64,000 nucleotides of DNA from a virus: positions 16,268 to 80,267 of the IMG/VR virus record IMGVR_UViG_3300017971_000261; one strand, written 5' to 3'. Shown piece after piece: positions 22,655 through 31,752 of this stretch (position 1 is the first letter of the stretch; every line of letters starts with the position of its first letter). The translations under genes and the position numbers were made by a program. The notes under the pieces were generated by a model. That model had not been told where the DNA came from. It saw only the letters and a program-made list of their open reading frames with translations, and made no database searches.

Positions 22655-22906
22655 ATGAAGGCGAGCGTACCATTGGCCCTTAAGGATGCAGCCGACTTGA
22701 TGTCTTCCTTTCGGGATTTTAAGAAGGTAACTTTTCGTCCACAGGATGAAATAATCTTTCAATGCCTTGACCCCGGCATAGGTTACACAAGATGGAGGGG
22801 ACGAATAGGTTTGCGTTCTTTATGTGTACAAGAGGTATGGACGGATCATGAGCCTGAGGGCGTAAAGACATGGTTGCTTGCGGTCGAGAGAAAGCGTGAA
22901 GATTGA
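22655..22906 (+). CDS. Hypothetical protein, tandem paralog A
   Basis: An 83-residue protein of unknown function. It resembles its neighbour at 22896 along the whole length: both begin with about 15 residues ending in AL(K/T)DAADL, and both have an R-G-R-containing strand and a final strand (TWLLAVERKRED versus TWILDVQKQAKSG). The ATG lies three bases after the tRNA, with the Shine-Dalgarno inside the tRNA acceptor stem. Confidence 0.6.
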   Translation: MKASVPLALKDAADLMSSFRDFKKVTFRPQDEIIFQCLDPGIGYTRWRGRIGLRSLCVQEVWTDHEPEGVKTWLLAVERKRED

Positions 22907-23159
22907 TTTCAAACAGGCATTAACAGACGCTGCTGATTTGTTTTGTGCCTACATGTACTTGAAAATGCGATACGTCAGGGAACCAGACAGCATCGTAACC
23001 GGCAACCTTAAGCCAGAGAAAGGAACAATCAGGTTTACTCGCGGGAGAATGCAACTGCTGATCAAAGTGAAGTATGCTTCTTTGGCAGCAGATGCGACCA
23101 CTGGACTCTTCCCGCATACTTGGATTTTGGATGTCCAAAAGCAAGCCAAATCCGGATGA
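22896..23159 (+). CDS. Hypothetical protein, tandem paralog B
   Basis: An 87-residue protein starting with GTG. This start makes its N-terminus (MKIDFKQALTDAADLF) align with paralog A without gaps; an upstream TTG at 22878 is also in frame. Its 5' end overlaps paralog A by 11 bp, and its 3' end overlaps the gyrB start by 29 bp. Likely a recent duplication followed by divergence. Function unknown. Confidence 0.6.
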   Translation: MKIDFKQALTDAADLFCAYMYLKMRYVREPDSIVTGNLKPEKGTIRFTRGRMQLLIKVKYASLAADATTGLFPHTWILDVQKQAKSG

Positions 23160-25122
23160 GTACAGTGAAAAGTCAATCAAGATCCTTGAGGGTCTGACTG
23201 CTGTACGCAAGCGTCCATCCATGTATATCGGCGATGTCGGTCATGCCGGTCTCCATCATCTCGTTCAAGAAATCATCGACAACAGTGTAGATGAAGCACT
23301 TGCTGGGCACTGCACTGCAATACAGGTTGTTCTACACAAGAACGGCTCTTGTACGATCTCAGACAATGGCCGTGGCATCCCAGTCTACAAAATGAAGCAC
23401 GAGAACCCAAAGATCAACGGCAAGCCAGCCGCCGAGATCTGCCTGACTACTCTTCATGCCGGTGGTAAGTTTGACCGATCGATCTACAAGGTTTCCGGTG
23501 GATTGCATGGCGTCGGTGTCAGTGTTGTCAACGCCTTAAGCAAGTGGCTATGGCTTGAAGTAAAACGCGATGGCAAGATGTGGCAGATGGAATTCGAACA
23601 AGGCAAAACCACCAAACCGATGAAGTCCAAGGGTGCAACGAATGCAACTGGAACGACCATTCAGTTTCAGCCGGACCCGAAAATCTTCAAGAAGGATCGG
23701 ACCTTCTCATATGAGCTGTTACGGGATCGCTTGCGTGAACTTGCCTTCCTGAATGATGGACTCAGCATATCTATCAAAGACGAGAGAACTGGGAAAAAAG
23801 ATCGTTTCAAATTCAGGGATGGACTGAAACAGTTTGTCAAGGCGGTTGCCAGTGGAAGTGAGCCTATCCATCCCGTGCTTCGTCTTTCCGGCCGGGAAAA
23901 GGAAACCGGTCTTCAGATGGATCTGGCACTCCAGTATACCGATGAGTATTCAGAAAATACTCTCGTGTTTGCCAACAACATCCGCAACATGGATGGTGGC
24001 ACACATCTTTCTGGTTTGCGGTCTGCCCTGACACGTACCATCAACACCTATGGTAGAACTGCCGGTATCTTCAAGGATGGTATGAACCCAACAGGAGATG
24101 ATATACGAGAGGGTCTTTGTGCCGTTCTTTCTGTCCGAGTCCCGGAGCCACAGTTTGAGGCACAAACCAAAGTTCGCCTGATGAATCCGGAGGTAGGAAC
24201 CTTCGTAGAACAGACTGTAAACCGTCTCCTGTCCCAGTGGTTGGACTCAAACCCACATGATGCTAAGAAGATCGCCCTGAAGGGCCTGAGGGCCGCTAGA
24301 GCACGAGAAGCAGCCAGGAAGGCCAGAGAGCTGTCACGGAAGGGTTCCCAGGCCAAGGATGACATGCCAGCAAAGCTCTGGGATTGCACGAGCAGACGTG
24401 TCAGGGAGCGTGAGATCTTTTTGGTTGAAGGCGATTCGGCCGCTGGCAGTGCGAAGAGCGGCAGGGATAGTAAATTTCAGGCCATCCTTCCCTTGCGTGG
24501 CAAGATACTGAACGTTGAAAAGGCCAGAATCGACAAGGTCCTGTCAAACGAGGCCCTACGTCAAATGGTGACGGCAATCGGCTGCGGCATTGGACGTCTG
24601 GATTTTGATCTGAATAAGCGTAGATACGACAAGATCATTATCATGACAGATGCCGACGTTGATGGAAGCCATATCAGGACCTTGATCTTGACCTTCTTAT
24701 TCAGACACATGAGGCCACTGATAGAAGGTGGGCATGTCTATGTCGCGTTACCGCCGCTGTTCGAGATCAGAAAGAAAGGTGGCCGCAAAAGCATCTATCT
24801 AAAAGACGAATCAGACCTCAATAGATGGGCCCAATCTGAGGAAGTAGACATCAAGGAGTCAAAGGATTACGTGATGAAGCGTTTCAAGGGTCTCGGCGAG
24901 ATGAACGCTGAGCAGCTTTGGGACACCACCATGAATCCTGAGAATCGTCAACTTCAGAAGGTTGTCATGTGCGACAGGACGGATGATGAAAGTAGCATGG
25001 AATACCAGATGGATGCACGTGAGGCGGATCGAATGTTCAAGGTTCTGATGGGCTCAAATGCAGAAATACGAAGGACATACATCGAGGAAAACGCCTTGCA
25101 TGTTGGCCAGCTGGATGTCTGA
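23131..25122 (+). CDS. gyrB: DNA gyrase / topoisomerase IV subunit B
   Basis: The ATPase subunit of a type IIA topoisomerase. The GHKL ATPase motifs are all visible: EIIDNSVDEAL, ISDNGRGIP, TTLHAGGKFD and SGGLHGVGVSVVNALS. In the Toprim domain EGDSAAGSAK and the metal motif TDADVDGSHIRTL are present, and the C-terminal GLGEMNAEQLWDTTMNP is conserved. At 663 residues it is the short form without the enterobacterial insert. No A subunit is in this window. It could pair with a phage or host GyrA/ParC. ATG 23131 is chosen; it overlaps the previous gene and has only a weak ribosome-binding site. Confidence 0.93.
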   Translation: MSKSKPNPDEYSEKSIKILEGLTAVRKRPSMYIGDVGHAGLHHLVQEIIDNSVDEALAGHCTAIQVVLHKNGSCTISDNGRGIPVYKMKHENPKINGKPAAEICLTTLHAGGKFDRSIYKVSGGLHGVGVSVVNALSKWLWLEVKRDGKMWQMEFEQGKTTKPMKSKGATNATGTTIQFQPDPKIFKKDRTFSYELLRDRLRELAFLNDGLSISIKDERTGKKDRFKFRDGLKQFVKAVASGSEPIHPVLRLSGREKETGLQMDLALQYTDEYSENTLVFANNIRNMDGGTHLSGLRSALTRTINTYGRTAGIFKDGMNPTGDDIREGLCAVLSVRVPEPQFEAQTKVRLMNPEVGTFVEQTVNRLLSQWLDSNPHDAKKIALKGLRAARAREAARKARELSRKGSQAKDDMPAKLWDCTSRRVREREIFLVEGDSAAGSAKSGRDSKFQAILPLRGKILNVEKARIDKVLSNEALRQMVTAIGCGIGRLDFDLNKRRYDKIIIMTDADVDGSHIRTLILTFLFRHMRPLIEGGHVYVALPPLFEIRKKGGRKSIYLKDESDLNRWAQSEEVDIKESKDYVMKRFKGLGEMNAEQLWDTTMNPENRQLQKVVMCDRTDDESSMEYQMDAREADRMFKVLMGSNAEIRRTYIEENALHVGQLDV

Positions 25123-25136
25123 TATGCAGGTTCCTT

Positions 25137-25165
25137 TTGACTTTCGGGCCAACGTGTGGTATAGT
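25137..25165 (+). promoter_or_regulatory. Strong sigma70-like promoter, extended -10
   Basis: TTGACT (25137-25142), 17 bp, TATAGT (25160-25165), preceded by GTGTGG. It lies 18 bp before the small membrane protein gene. Confidence 0.8.
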
Positions 25166-25182
25166 AGAGGTAGGAGAACGGA

Positions 25183-25398
25183 ATGTACATATTGCCGATC
25201 ATAATTGGCATATACATAGTGATCGGTGTGATCATCGTCATTGCGATGATGTTCGACCGTGATATGCTTGTTTTCTTCTTCAACCCATCTGAGGCGTCCT
25301 ACGAGCATTCCTTCAAGCTGATCTTCTCTACGTTCCTCGCACCTGTTGCGTTGTTCGTTGGTGTATTGAAGGTCTGTGCTTCTCGATTAAGCAGCTGA
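25183..25398 (+). CDS. Small membrane protein, two transmembrane segments
   Basis: A 71-residue protein. Residues 3-22 (ILPIIIGIYIVIGVIIVIAM) and about 45-64 (KLIFSTFLAPVALFVGVLKV) are hydrophobic helices, joined by a short loop containing charged residues. It has a clear ribosome-binding site (GGAGAA) and its own promoter. The small size and twin helices would suit a holin or membrane-modifying protein, but nothing proves that. It converges on the minus-strand gene ending at 25387. Confidence 0.75.
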   Translation: MYILPIIIGIYIVIGVIIVIAMMFDRDMLVFFFNPSEASYEHSFKLIFSTFLAPVALFVGVLKVCASRLSS

Positions 25399-25968
25399 TG
25401 CTGTATCCATCTCCCTGATGCGATCGATCAACTTCTCCAACCATAATCCAAGGGTTTGCAAAACTGATTCGGCCGAGGAAAGTGTAGATTTTGCAAGCTT
25501 AGACATGTAAGCAACATCATCATCGCTACGTTTAGGATCAGAAAGATCAACGATTTGAGGCATGAAGGTTTGCAGACTCAGATCTAGGATGGTTGTGTCT
25601 TTTGAAATGGACTCAACCAGACGTCGTATCGGCCAATGTTTCTCATATCCTGCTGATTCTATGTCCTGTTGAACTTTATCAAATGTTCCGCCGGACGAGA
25701 AGTGTTCGCCAAGAGCTTTCAGTATCGCATTTTTGATGTTACGGATTCTCCCCAATTCTTCCGATGTGATTCGCATCTTTTCTAGTAGCCCTTTGATGAT
25801 TTGAATCCCACGCTGCATTTCTAGGACGGACTGCCTACAGATCATCAGCTCGCCATTTCTGTAGCACATCTTATATAGCCCCTCCGCGAATCGATCGCGG
25901 GCCAGTTTTGACGAGATAATTTGTTTCATCACCACCCACCAAAACACTGTAACTTGATTCACTTTCAT
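25387..25968 (-). CDS. Hypothetical helical protein
   Basis: A protein of about 193 residues, largely helical and amphipathic (RGIQIIKGLLEKMRITSEEL, AESVLQTLGLWLEKLIDRIR), perhaps a coiled-coil protein. The start is uncertain: ATG at 25968 has AGGAGG 14 bases upstream and ATG at 25929 has GGTGGG. It is the only minus-strand gene between 17 and 64 kb, placed between gyrB's neighbour and the virion operon. Function unknown. Confidence 0.6.
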   Translation of the reverse strand: MKVNQVTVFWWVVMKQIISSKLARDRFAEGLYKMCYRNGELMICRQSVLEMQRGIQIIKGLLEKMRITSEELGRIRNIKNAILKALGEHFSSGGTFDKVQQDIESAGYEKHWPIRRLVESISKDTTILDLSLQTFMPQIVDLSDPKRSDDDVAYMSKLAKSTLSSAESVLQTLGLWLEKLIDRIREMDTASAA

Positions 25969-26048
25969 CCTTTGCTTCTGATCCTCCTGTATAATCAACA
26001 ACAGGGCATATCCGCCGAAAGGCCAATAAACTAGTAGAAGGAGACAGT

Positions 26049-28082
26049 TTGGATACCGTGCGCACCCAATCCATACCAGAAGTGAAAGGCTCTCTGAAAC
26101 AATGGCTTACGAAGCTCGCAGAGAATCCATACGCTGCGGCAGAGGACCCGTACGCTTGCGGAAACCCCCCACTCTGTTGGGCTGTCGAAATTGACGACAA
26201 CCTTCTACCAGATGCGTTGCATAACCTCACTGGTGAGAGGATCTTGTTTTGCTATAATGCAGATAATCCTGAGTCCTTATGGATTGCAAATTACTATGCA
26301 CGGTACCGATCGGTTCCATCAGACAACCTACTAGGTCTCACCGGGATCACTGTAGACCCTACTGCCGGGACCGGTGACCCGTGTTGGCCCGGAAGGACAA
26401 CCGAAGTTGTCATTGATGAGACGGAATTTGACATCCGGATACAGACTCCAATCTTGACCAAACTGATTGAGATGGATGTCGACCCATATTCTGTGTATCC
26501 TGCCATTTGGTGCATCATCACAGGATTCGATTTGCCACATGCTTACTATCCCGGCGACGACCCATATGCCCCACCAATCGGCATCACCAGCAGACTCAGC
26601 AGGGTCTATCACAGTGTAGATTACAAACATGCCAACCCTCTTTACAACAAGAAGGACACTTTCCGATTCTACAATGGCTCAGATGCCAATATCGCTTTGA
26701 TTACGTCTGTCATCGATGGACCAACGAGCTGCCATGCAAGACGAATCATAGATCGATCGACCGAGGTCAGCAGACAGAACGAGCTGACTGGAAAGATCTA
26801 TATTGATCCATACGGCAAGCGTGATACAGAAAACGAACTTGAGTACGAATCAGATATATTGGACTTCGTTACTAACGAACTTAGCAACTTAGGATTGACA
26901 AGTTTCACAACTTCAGTTGCCCAGTACTTCCTGCAGGACCCAACAATTCCAGAGCTAGACGGAGATAGCTTTTACTGGGGTTGGTATAGACCAAGATTCT
27001 CAAGCCAGCTTGTTGAAGCAACAAGCAATAAGAGATGCTTCTTGTACAATGCAGATGATGACTCGGCATCTGCGTTGAACGAACGTGTTGACACAAACGC
27101 CGGAAACAGGTGGTGCAACATCGCTATAGACACTGAGCCACCTTACGCGTCGACAGCAGGAGCGGTTTCAGCTCCTGGTTCTGATGCCCACCTCAGACCT
27201 AGGCCATTTTTCGAGGCTCTGCATCAGGGAGCATGTTTGGGTGAATGTTTTTTGTATGCTAGCCCATATGTTGATTGGAAAATCATACTGGTTGGCGACC
27301 CGTTGATGACGGCTAGATTCCCATCTGCTATTCCTGATGAGCAAGATCCTACTCATACAACCCTACACAACGACGAGCTTGTCGATCGAGCTAAACGTCG
27401 CATTGAACAATCTCTAGCATATGGCTATAGACAATGGCGTATTGCAGACCAGATTGTTCAACTGGTAGTCAACACAACCGAACTTGATGAGGAAATCAGG
27501 CTGTTAGAACCATCTGCTCTCTATCGCAGGTATCTAGATATAGCCAGGCAACGTGAAGGATTTGAGCTAGTGGTTGATTCATTTCTGAGATACATAAGCA
27601 GAACTACATTGAGAAGTTTTCAATACTGGCTAACATCAAACAACAAGCAGATTACGCCCCTTTTGTCGCAAGTAATCGAACGTCTTCCGCATGACAGTTC
27701 TATACCAGCTTCCTTGATATATAGCAGTGGCTACTGGGAATACATTTTCACATTCACTTATTATGGGGAAGATCGTCAGAACGTCCATTTTCAGATGCAG
27801 ATCGCATCTGACGACACGTTTGGCACTGTCATTTTTGACTTGGTGAGTTCCACTTCTCAAAGCGGATGGACGTATGAATCAGAGCTAAGAACCTTCGTGC
27901 AACTGCAATCAGCAGGTTTGCCATCCAATTTCAGCGGGCGACGAATCAAGTTCTCGGCCACATCCTCTGAGCATTTGTCAACTGGAGATCTGGTTTACGT
28001 TAGATGGCGAGTTACTGATGCTTCTGGTGTCCCTGCTTCAAGTTGGACTTCTGACACAGAGGGCATGATTGTCATAGCGTAG
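26049..28082 (+). CDS. TIGR03790-like protein with beta-sandwich C-terminus
   Basis: A 677-residue protein. The segment RILFCYNADNPESLWIANYY, then ARYRSVPSDNLLGL (about 64-97), matches the opening of the TIGR03790 family, known from Planctomycetes and related bacteria and of unproven, peptidase-like function. LVGDPLMTARFP near 416 matches its closing motif. Its C-terminal 130 residues look like a fibronectin/Ig-type domain (WEYIFTFTYYGEDRQNVHFQ, LVYVRWRVTDASG). No signal peptide is present. It opens the rightward virion operon upstream of terminase, so a structural role (for example adsorption) is plausible. TTG start is supported by AAGGAG five bases upstream. Confidence 0.6.
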   Translation: MDTVRTQSIPEVKGSLKQWLTKLAENPYAAAEDPYACGNPPLCWAVEIDDNLLPDALHNLTGERILFCYNADNPESLWIANYYARYRSVPSDNLLGLTGITVDPTAGTGDPCWPGRTTEVVIDETEFDIRIQTPILTKLIEMDVDPYSVYPAIWCIITGFDLPHAYYPGDDPYAPPIGITSRLSRVYHSVDYKHANPLYNKKDTFRFYNGSDANIALITSVIDGPTSCHARRIIDRSTEVSRQNELTGKIYIDPYGKRDTENELEYESDILDFVTNELSNLGLTSFTTSVAQYFLQDPTIPELDGDSFYWGWYRPRFSSQLVEATSNKRCFLYNADDDSASALNERVDTNAGNRWCNIAIDTEPPYASTAGAVSAPGSDAHLRPRPFFEALHQGACLGECFLYASPYVDWKIILVGDPLMTARFPSAIPDEQDPTHTTLHNDELVDRAKRRIEQSLAYGYRQWRIADQIVQLVVNTTELDEEIRLLEPSALYRRYLDIARQREGFELVVDSFLRYISRTTLRSFQYWLTSNNKQITPLLSQVIERLPHDSSIPASLIYSSGYWEYIFTFTYYGEDRQNVHFQMQIASDDTFGTVIFDLVSSTSQSGWTYESELRTFVQLQSAGLPSNFSGRRIKFSATSSEHLSTGDLVYVRWRVTDASGVPASSWTSDTEGMIVIA

Positions 28083-28101
28083 AACTAAACTATGGTGAAA
28101 T

Positions 28102-28485
28102 ATGACTGCAACAAAGATACATAGATACATGAATCTTATTGCTCTTTCTGTTCGTGCAGGCAACCGTAAGGCCGCAAGGATTGCGTCAGCGCGAACTGAC
28201 ATTGGCAATACTGATGTCTACAGCTTCCCGTCTGTTCGGGAAGCATATCGAGCAGTACAGCAATTTAGTGAAGACGCCTTTCGCACCTACAGTTCGTTTT
28301 CCAGTGCTGCTACAGAAGCCAATGGGCTTCGTTCTCTGGTTAAGGGATTATCTAAGTATATCATCGAAATCCTAGGAATGACTGTGGATTCATGGCTAAC
28401 TGCGAACGGTTTTCAGGTGCAAACGGAGTATGCGACATTGTCAAACTCATTGGGTTATCCTATTAGTTCGGCAAACATAGCATAA
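28102..28485 (+). CDS. Hypothetical protein upstream of terminase
   Basis: A 127-residue, mostly helical protein (YMNLIALSVRAGNRKAARIA, LVKGLSKYIIEILGMTVDSW) located 6 bp before terL. A small terminase subunit often sits here, but no helix-turn-helix is evident, so that role is only a possibility. Confidence 0.6.
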   Translation: MTATKIHRYMNLIALSVRAGNRKAARIASARTDIGNTDVYSFPSVREAYRAVQQFSEDAFRTYSSFSSAATEANGLRSLVKGLSKYIIEILGMTVDSWLTANGFQVQTEYATLSNSLGYPISSANIA

Positions 28486-28491
28486 GGAAAT

Positions 28492-30375
28492 ATGCCAAAG
28501 CGAACAGTAAATAGATCCTTTTCAGATGTTCTGGGAGAATTACGTTCGGATGTTTCTATGAATCGAACTGGAGGAATCCCAGACATCATTGAATTCACGT
28601 TCAGTCCACATTGGTTGAACGTTCGTGCCTCAGGAATCGCTAATCTTTACCCGGTCCAAACGATTATTCTCAAGTCCTTTTATAGAGGAAGCATTGGCAA
28701 TGAAAATCTCACGCTGACCGAAGAGGAATTAGACAAGCTTAAGAAACTAAAGCACGACAATATCATTGACAAATATCACGACCTTGGAAATTTCAGGGAA
28801 TTGGTGCTTGTGCTCGGTCGTCGTTCTGGCAAGAACCTCATGACATCGATCGTTGCATTGTATGAAGCCATGAAGCTGATCGAGATTCCAGGCGGATCTC
28901 CTTACGAATACTATGGAATTGCTCGCGGTGCTCCTGTTTACGTGCTAGGAATCGCGAGTGCTGCCGAGCAGGCACAGCTTCTGTTCTCCGAGATTCGTAC
29001 ACGCGCTCAATCATCTGATTACTTCAAACGGCATATGGTGCCCGGTGCTATTGGTTCACAGACAATCAGCCTTCTAACACCAGAAGACAGGGAAGTCAAT
29101 AGGCAACTAGATAGGGATGGCTTGCCAGAGGCCAAGACAAAAGGCAGTGTTGTCATCTACAGCGGCCACTCGAACAGCAATTCGCTCGTTGGAAAACGTT
29201 GCATCATGCTGGTCATGGATGAAGTGGCGTCTTACCCACAAACTAGCGGACCATCATCCGGTGATGCCCTATATCAACAGCTCGTGCCCATGACCGCCGA
29301 CTTCAAGCGTAAGGTTGGTCAAACTGAGGACGGAAAAGACCGATATAGGCTTGACTCTAAGATTATTGCTATTTCGTCACCAAGAGGCGAGGAAGGTCTT
29401 CTTTTCCGCCTATATAGCAACGCCAGAAGACGAAAAAGCCGATTGGCCTACAAGTTACCAACTTGGGATGTTAATATGGGTGTAACTAAGGAGATGCTTT
29501 TTGAAGAATATCCAGAGTTACGTCCTGTTGAGTTCAATATGCAGTTTGGTGCTGAGTTCTCAGGAACTTCAGGTGAGAAGTTCATACCAGACCGTTATGT
29601 GGATGATGCAATCGAACTGGGACGCGTAATGGGCGTGCTCAAAAGACCTCTCGGCGAACGGGGTTTGGTTTACTATGCTCATCTGGACCCTGCGTCAAGA
29701 AGCCACAACTTTGCTCTCGTTATTTTACACATTGAGGAATACATCAGAGAAAGGGTGAAAGCTGACGGACGAAAGGCTAAAGAAGTAACAAAGGTATTCG
29801 TTGTCGACCACCTGATGGTGTGGGAGCCGGGGGTCAAAGAATCAATCAACGTCAAGGAGGTTGAGGATTATATTGTTGGACTCAGCAAGAAATTCAAGTT
29901 TGCCACTGTCACTTATGATGCCTGGAATTCACCATCTAGCAAGGATGTTTTGCAGAGGCACGGGATACCTAATAGGGAAACAGCATTCCGAAAACATTAC
30001 AAGATGGGCATTTATGACCAGCTAGAAGACCTTTTAGTCAATAATCAGATAGCTTTACCAGCAGGCTCGCCAAGGTACAAGGAAGCAGAATTGCTTGAAC
30101 TGGAGCTGAAATCCCTGAAGCGGCAATATACTGCTAACGGTTTTCAGATAAAGCCTGACGAAAACGGCCTTGTACAGACAGATGACTTATGTGATGCACT
30201 TGCTGGTGCTGTAGGTTCTGCCATGGGCGGAATCTATGATGGATACCCAAAAGGGGCCGTTGCGTATATGCCTGCTTTCAGATCTGGTGGAGCAAACAGG
30301 CCATGGTTGATCGGAAGAGGCGTATTTAACAACCAAGAGATCAAAACGCTGGGTGGCCGGTTTGGTATGTTCTAG
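28492..30375 (+). CDS. terL: Terminase large subunit
   Basis: The packaging motor that drives DNA into proheads and cuts it. ATPase motifs: Walker A-like LVLGRRSGKN (106-115), Walker B CIMLVMDEVA (237-246) and coupling motif AISSPRG (293-299). The RNase H-like nuclease has Asp in YAHLDP (D399), TYDAW (D476) and DLCDALAG (D568). The 627-residue length is normal. It follows the small gene at 28102 by 6 bp. Confidence 0.95.
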   Translation: MPKRTVNRSFSDVLGELRSDVSMNRTGGIPDIIEFTFSPHWLNVRASGIANLYPVQTIILKSFYRGSIGNENLTLTEEELDKLKKLKHDNIIDKYHDLGNFRELVLVLGRRSGKNLMTSIVALYEAMKLIEIPGGSPYEYYGIARGAPVYVLGIASAAEQAQLLFSEIRTRAQSSDYFKRHMVPGAIGSQTISLLTPEDREVNRQLDRDGLPEAKTKGSVVIYSGHSNSNSLVGKRCIMLVMDEVASYPQTSGPSSGDALYQQLVPMTADFKRKVGQTEDGKDRYRLDSKIIAISSPRGEEGLLFRLYSNARRRKSRLAYKLPTWDVNMGVTKEMLFEEYPELRPVEFNMQFGAEFSGTSGEKFIPDRYVDDAIELGRVMGVLKRPLGERGLVYYAHLDPASRSHNFALVILHIEEYIRERVKADGRKAKEVTKVFVVDHLMVWEPGVKESINVKEVEDYIVGLSKKFKFATVTYDAWNSPSSKDVLQRHGIPNRETAFRKHYKMGIYDQLEDLLVNNQIALPAGSPRYKEAELLELELKSLKRQYTANGFQIKPDENGLVQTDDLCDALAGAVGSAMGGIYDGYPKGAVAYMPAFRSGGANRPWLIGRGVFNNQEIKTLGGRFGMF

Positions 30376-30461
30376 CCGGTATATGACAGGACTAGAGGTA
30401 CAGCGTAACTAAGTTATAGTATGTACGCGCCTTATGGCCAAAGGATAACCGAGGTGATCAA

Positions 30462-31175
30462 ATGACCTTCAATTTCAACGAGCACGTAAAGCAGGCTCAG
30501 GTAAAGCCTTACGAAAAGTATCTTCGAGATGACAGTGTCGAAGGAGAGGCTGACGACAAACAGCCCGTTGTTGAAAAAATGCTTCCGGATCGCGAAGGCG
30601 ACAAAGTCGAGGTCGCTGAACGTATGATCTCTGAGGTCCGAGAGGATGTAACTGATGACACTGAGACTCAGGAAAGGCGTCTGGATACGGCAGAATCTCA
30701 ATATGACAAGAAGCATAGGGATGACAGTGCATCCATCTCCGTTCCTCCGTTAGCTGTTGTAGTTGAGAAACTTCGACAAGAACGAATGGCAGACTGGAAG
30801 ACCGACAAGCAACCAAACTGGACTCTTGAATTCGATGACAAGAAACAGCTTGGCGACTTGCCACGGTTCCCGAAATCTCCCGGTCAGCATACGGAAATCG
30901 CTCTGGAAAACGATCCCAGACGATTTGAGTCGGGCGGAGATCTACGCAAACAAGAGAAAGCTGAGCCGAAACCCCTTTCTGGTGATTTCACTACAGCAGA
31001 TGTTGATAGAGTTACTGAGAGAATTAAGATCGGCAAAAGCAGGGATTTCGATGCTGCCATTGCTGCTGTTCTCTGTGAGGCAGAAGATCAGAGGCGTGAA
31101 CTGACCGAAGAAGAGAGACAAGCAATCGTACAACTTAAAATAGCCCGAACCGAAGCCATGGTTAAAGAAGGCTGA
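30462..31175 (+). CDS. Hypothetical charged protein of the head operon
   Basis: A 237-residue protein with very many Asp, Glu, Lys and Arg residues and few hydrophobic ones, so probably largely helical or disordered. It begins MTFNFNEHVKQAQ, similar to other head-operon proteins that start with an FNL-like peptide. The C-terminus (ELTEEERQAIVQLKIARTEA) is a helix. A scaffold or virion-internal role is possible. The preceding 86 bp contain TATAGT at 30415-30420 with no -35 match. Confidence 0.65.
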   Translation: MTFNFNEHVKQAQVKPYEKYLRDDSVEGEADDKQPVVEKMLPDREGDKVEVAERMISEVREDVTDDTETQERRLDTAESQYDKKHRDDSASISVPPLAVVVEKLRQERMADWKTDKQPNWTLEFDDKKQLGDLPRFPKSPGQHTEIALENDPRRFESGGDLRKQEKAEPKPLSGDFTTADVDRVTERIKIGKSRDFDAAIAAVLCEAEDQRRELTEEERQAIVQLKIARTEAMVKEG

Positions 31176-31190
31176 ATGAAGGTATAATTC

Positions 31191-31715
31191 ATGAGAACGG
31201 TGATCAGCAAAAAGGTTACCGCACTATGGAATCCGGATTGGGATCTTCTCACCGACTATGAAGACGAGAAGAGAAAGCAGATCGTTCGGGAGCGGGGCGG
31301 TCTACGTTCTGACCCGTTCAGGAAGAAAGACGAATACAACTTGCCGGACAAAACAAAGAACATCGGAGAATATGGCCAAGATCCCGGACTAGGCCAAAAC
31401 CGAAGAAAGCCACCTATAGGAGAACCTGGTATCTCAAGTTTGACGAGAGGCGAGGAACCAGAAGAAAGAAGCGGGACAGATGTGAGTTCAGGTCCCGCAT
31501 CGGATTCTATGCGATCGGAAGAGAATGAGACCAATCTTCGTCCGAATCGCATGAATCCTAATGATGTCTCCAGACAGTTTGCAAATGAGTCGGAGACGGT
31601 GCCGCCGGAACTAAAGACGCCCGGCTACACCAACCCCAGAGACATGTCGCCTAAGGATCGTGTCAGGTGGCATCTGGACAACATGAGGCAGAGGGGGCCT
31701 GTTCGTTACAGGTAA
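31191..31715 (+). CDS. Hypothetical disordered protein of the head operon
   Basis: A 174-residue, highly polar protein rich in Arg, Glu, Pro and Asn, predicted mostly disordered. The conserved-looking end is NPRDMSPKDRVRWHLDNMRQ. GAAGG lies nine bases before ATG. No family was recognised; it is likely a minor virion or assembly protein by context. Confidence 0.6.
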   Translation: MRTVISKKVTALWNPDWDLLTDYEDEKRKQIVRERGGLRSDPFRKKDEYNLPDKTKNIGEYGQDPGLGQNRRKPPIGEPGISSLTRGEEPEERSGTDVSSGPASDSMRSEENETNLRPNRMNPNDVSRQFANESETVPPELKTPGYTNPRDMSPKDRVRWHLDNMRQRGPVRYR

Positions 31716-31752
31716 TGGAAACGTGAAGTGAACTTGCTAAGGAGGTAAGTTA

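Noticed and set aside
28102-28485. Small terminase subunit
   Set aside because: Position fits, but no helix-turn-helix or family motif is visible, so it is kept as hypothetical.
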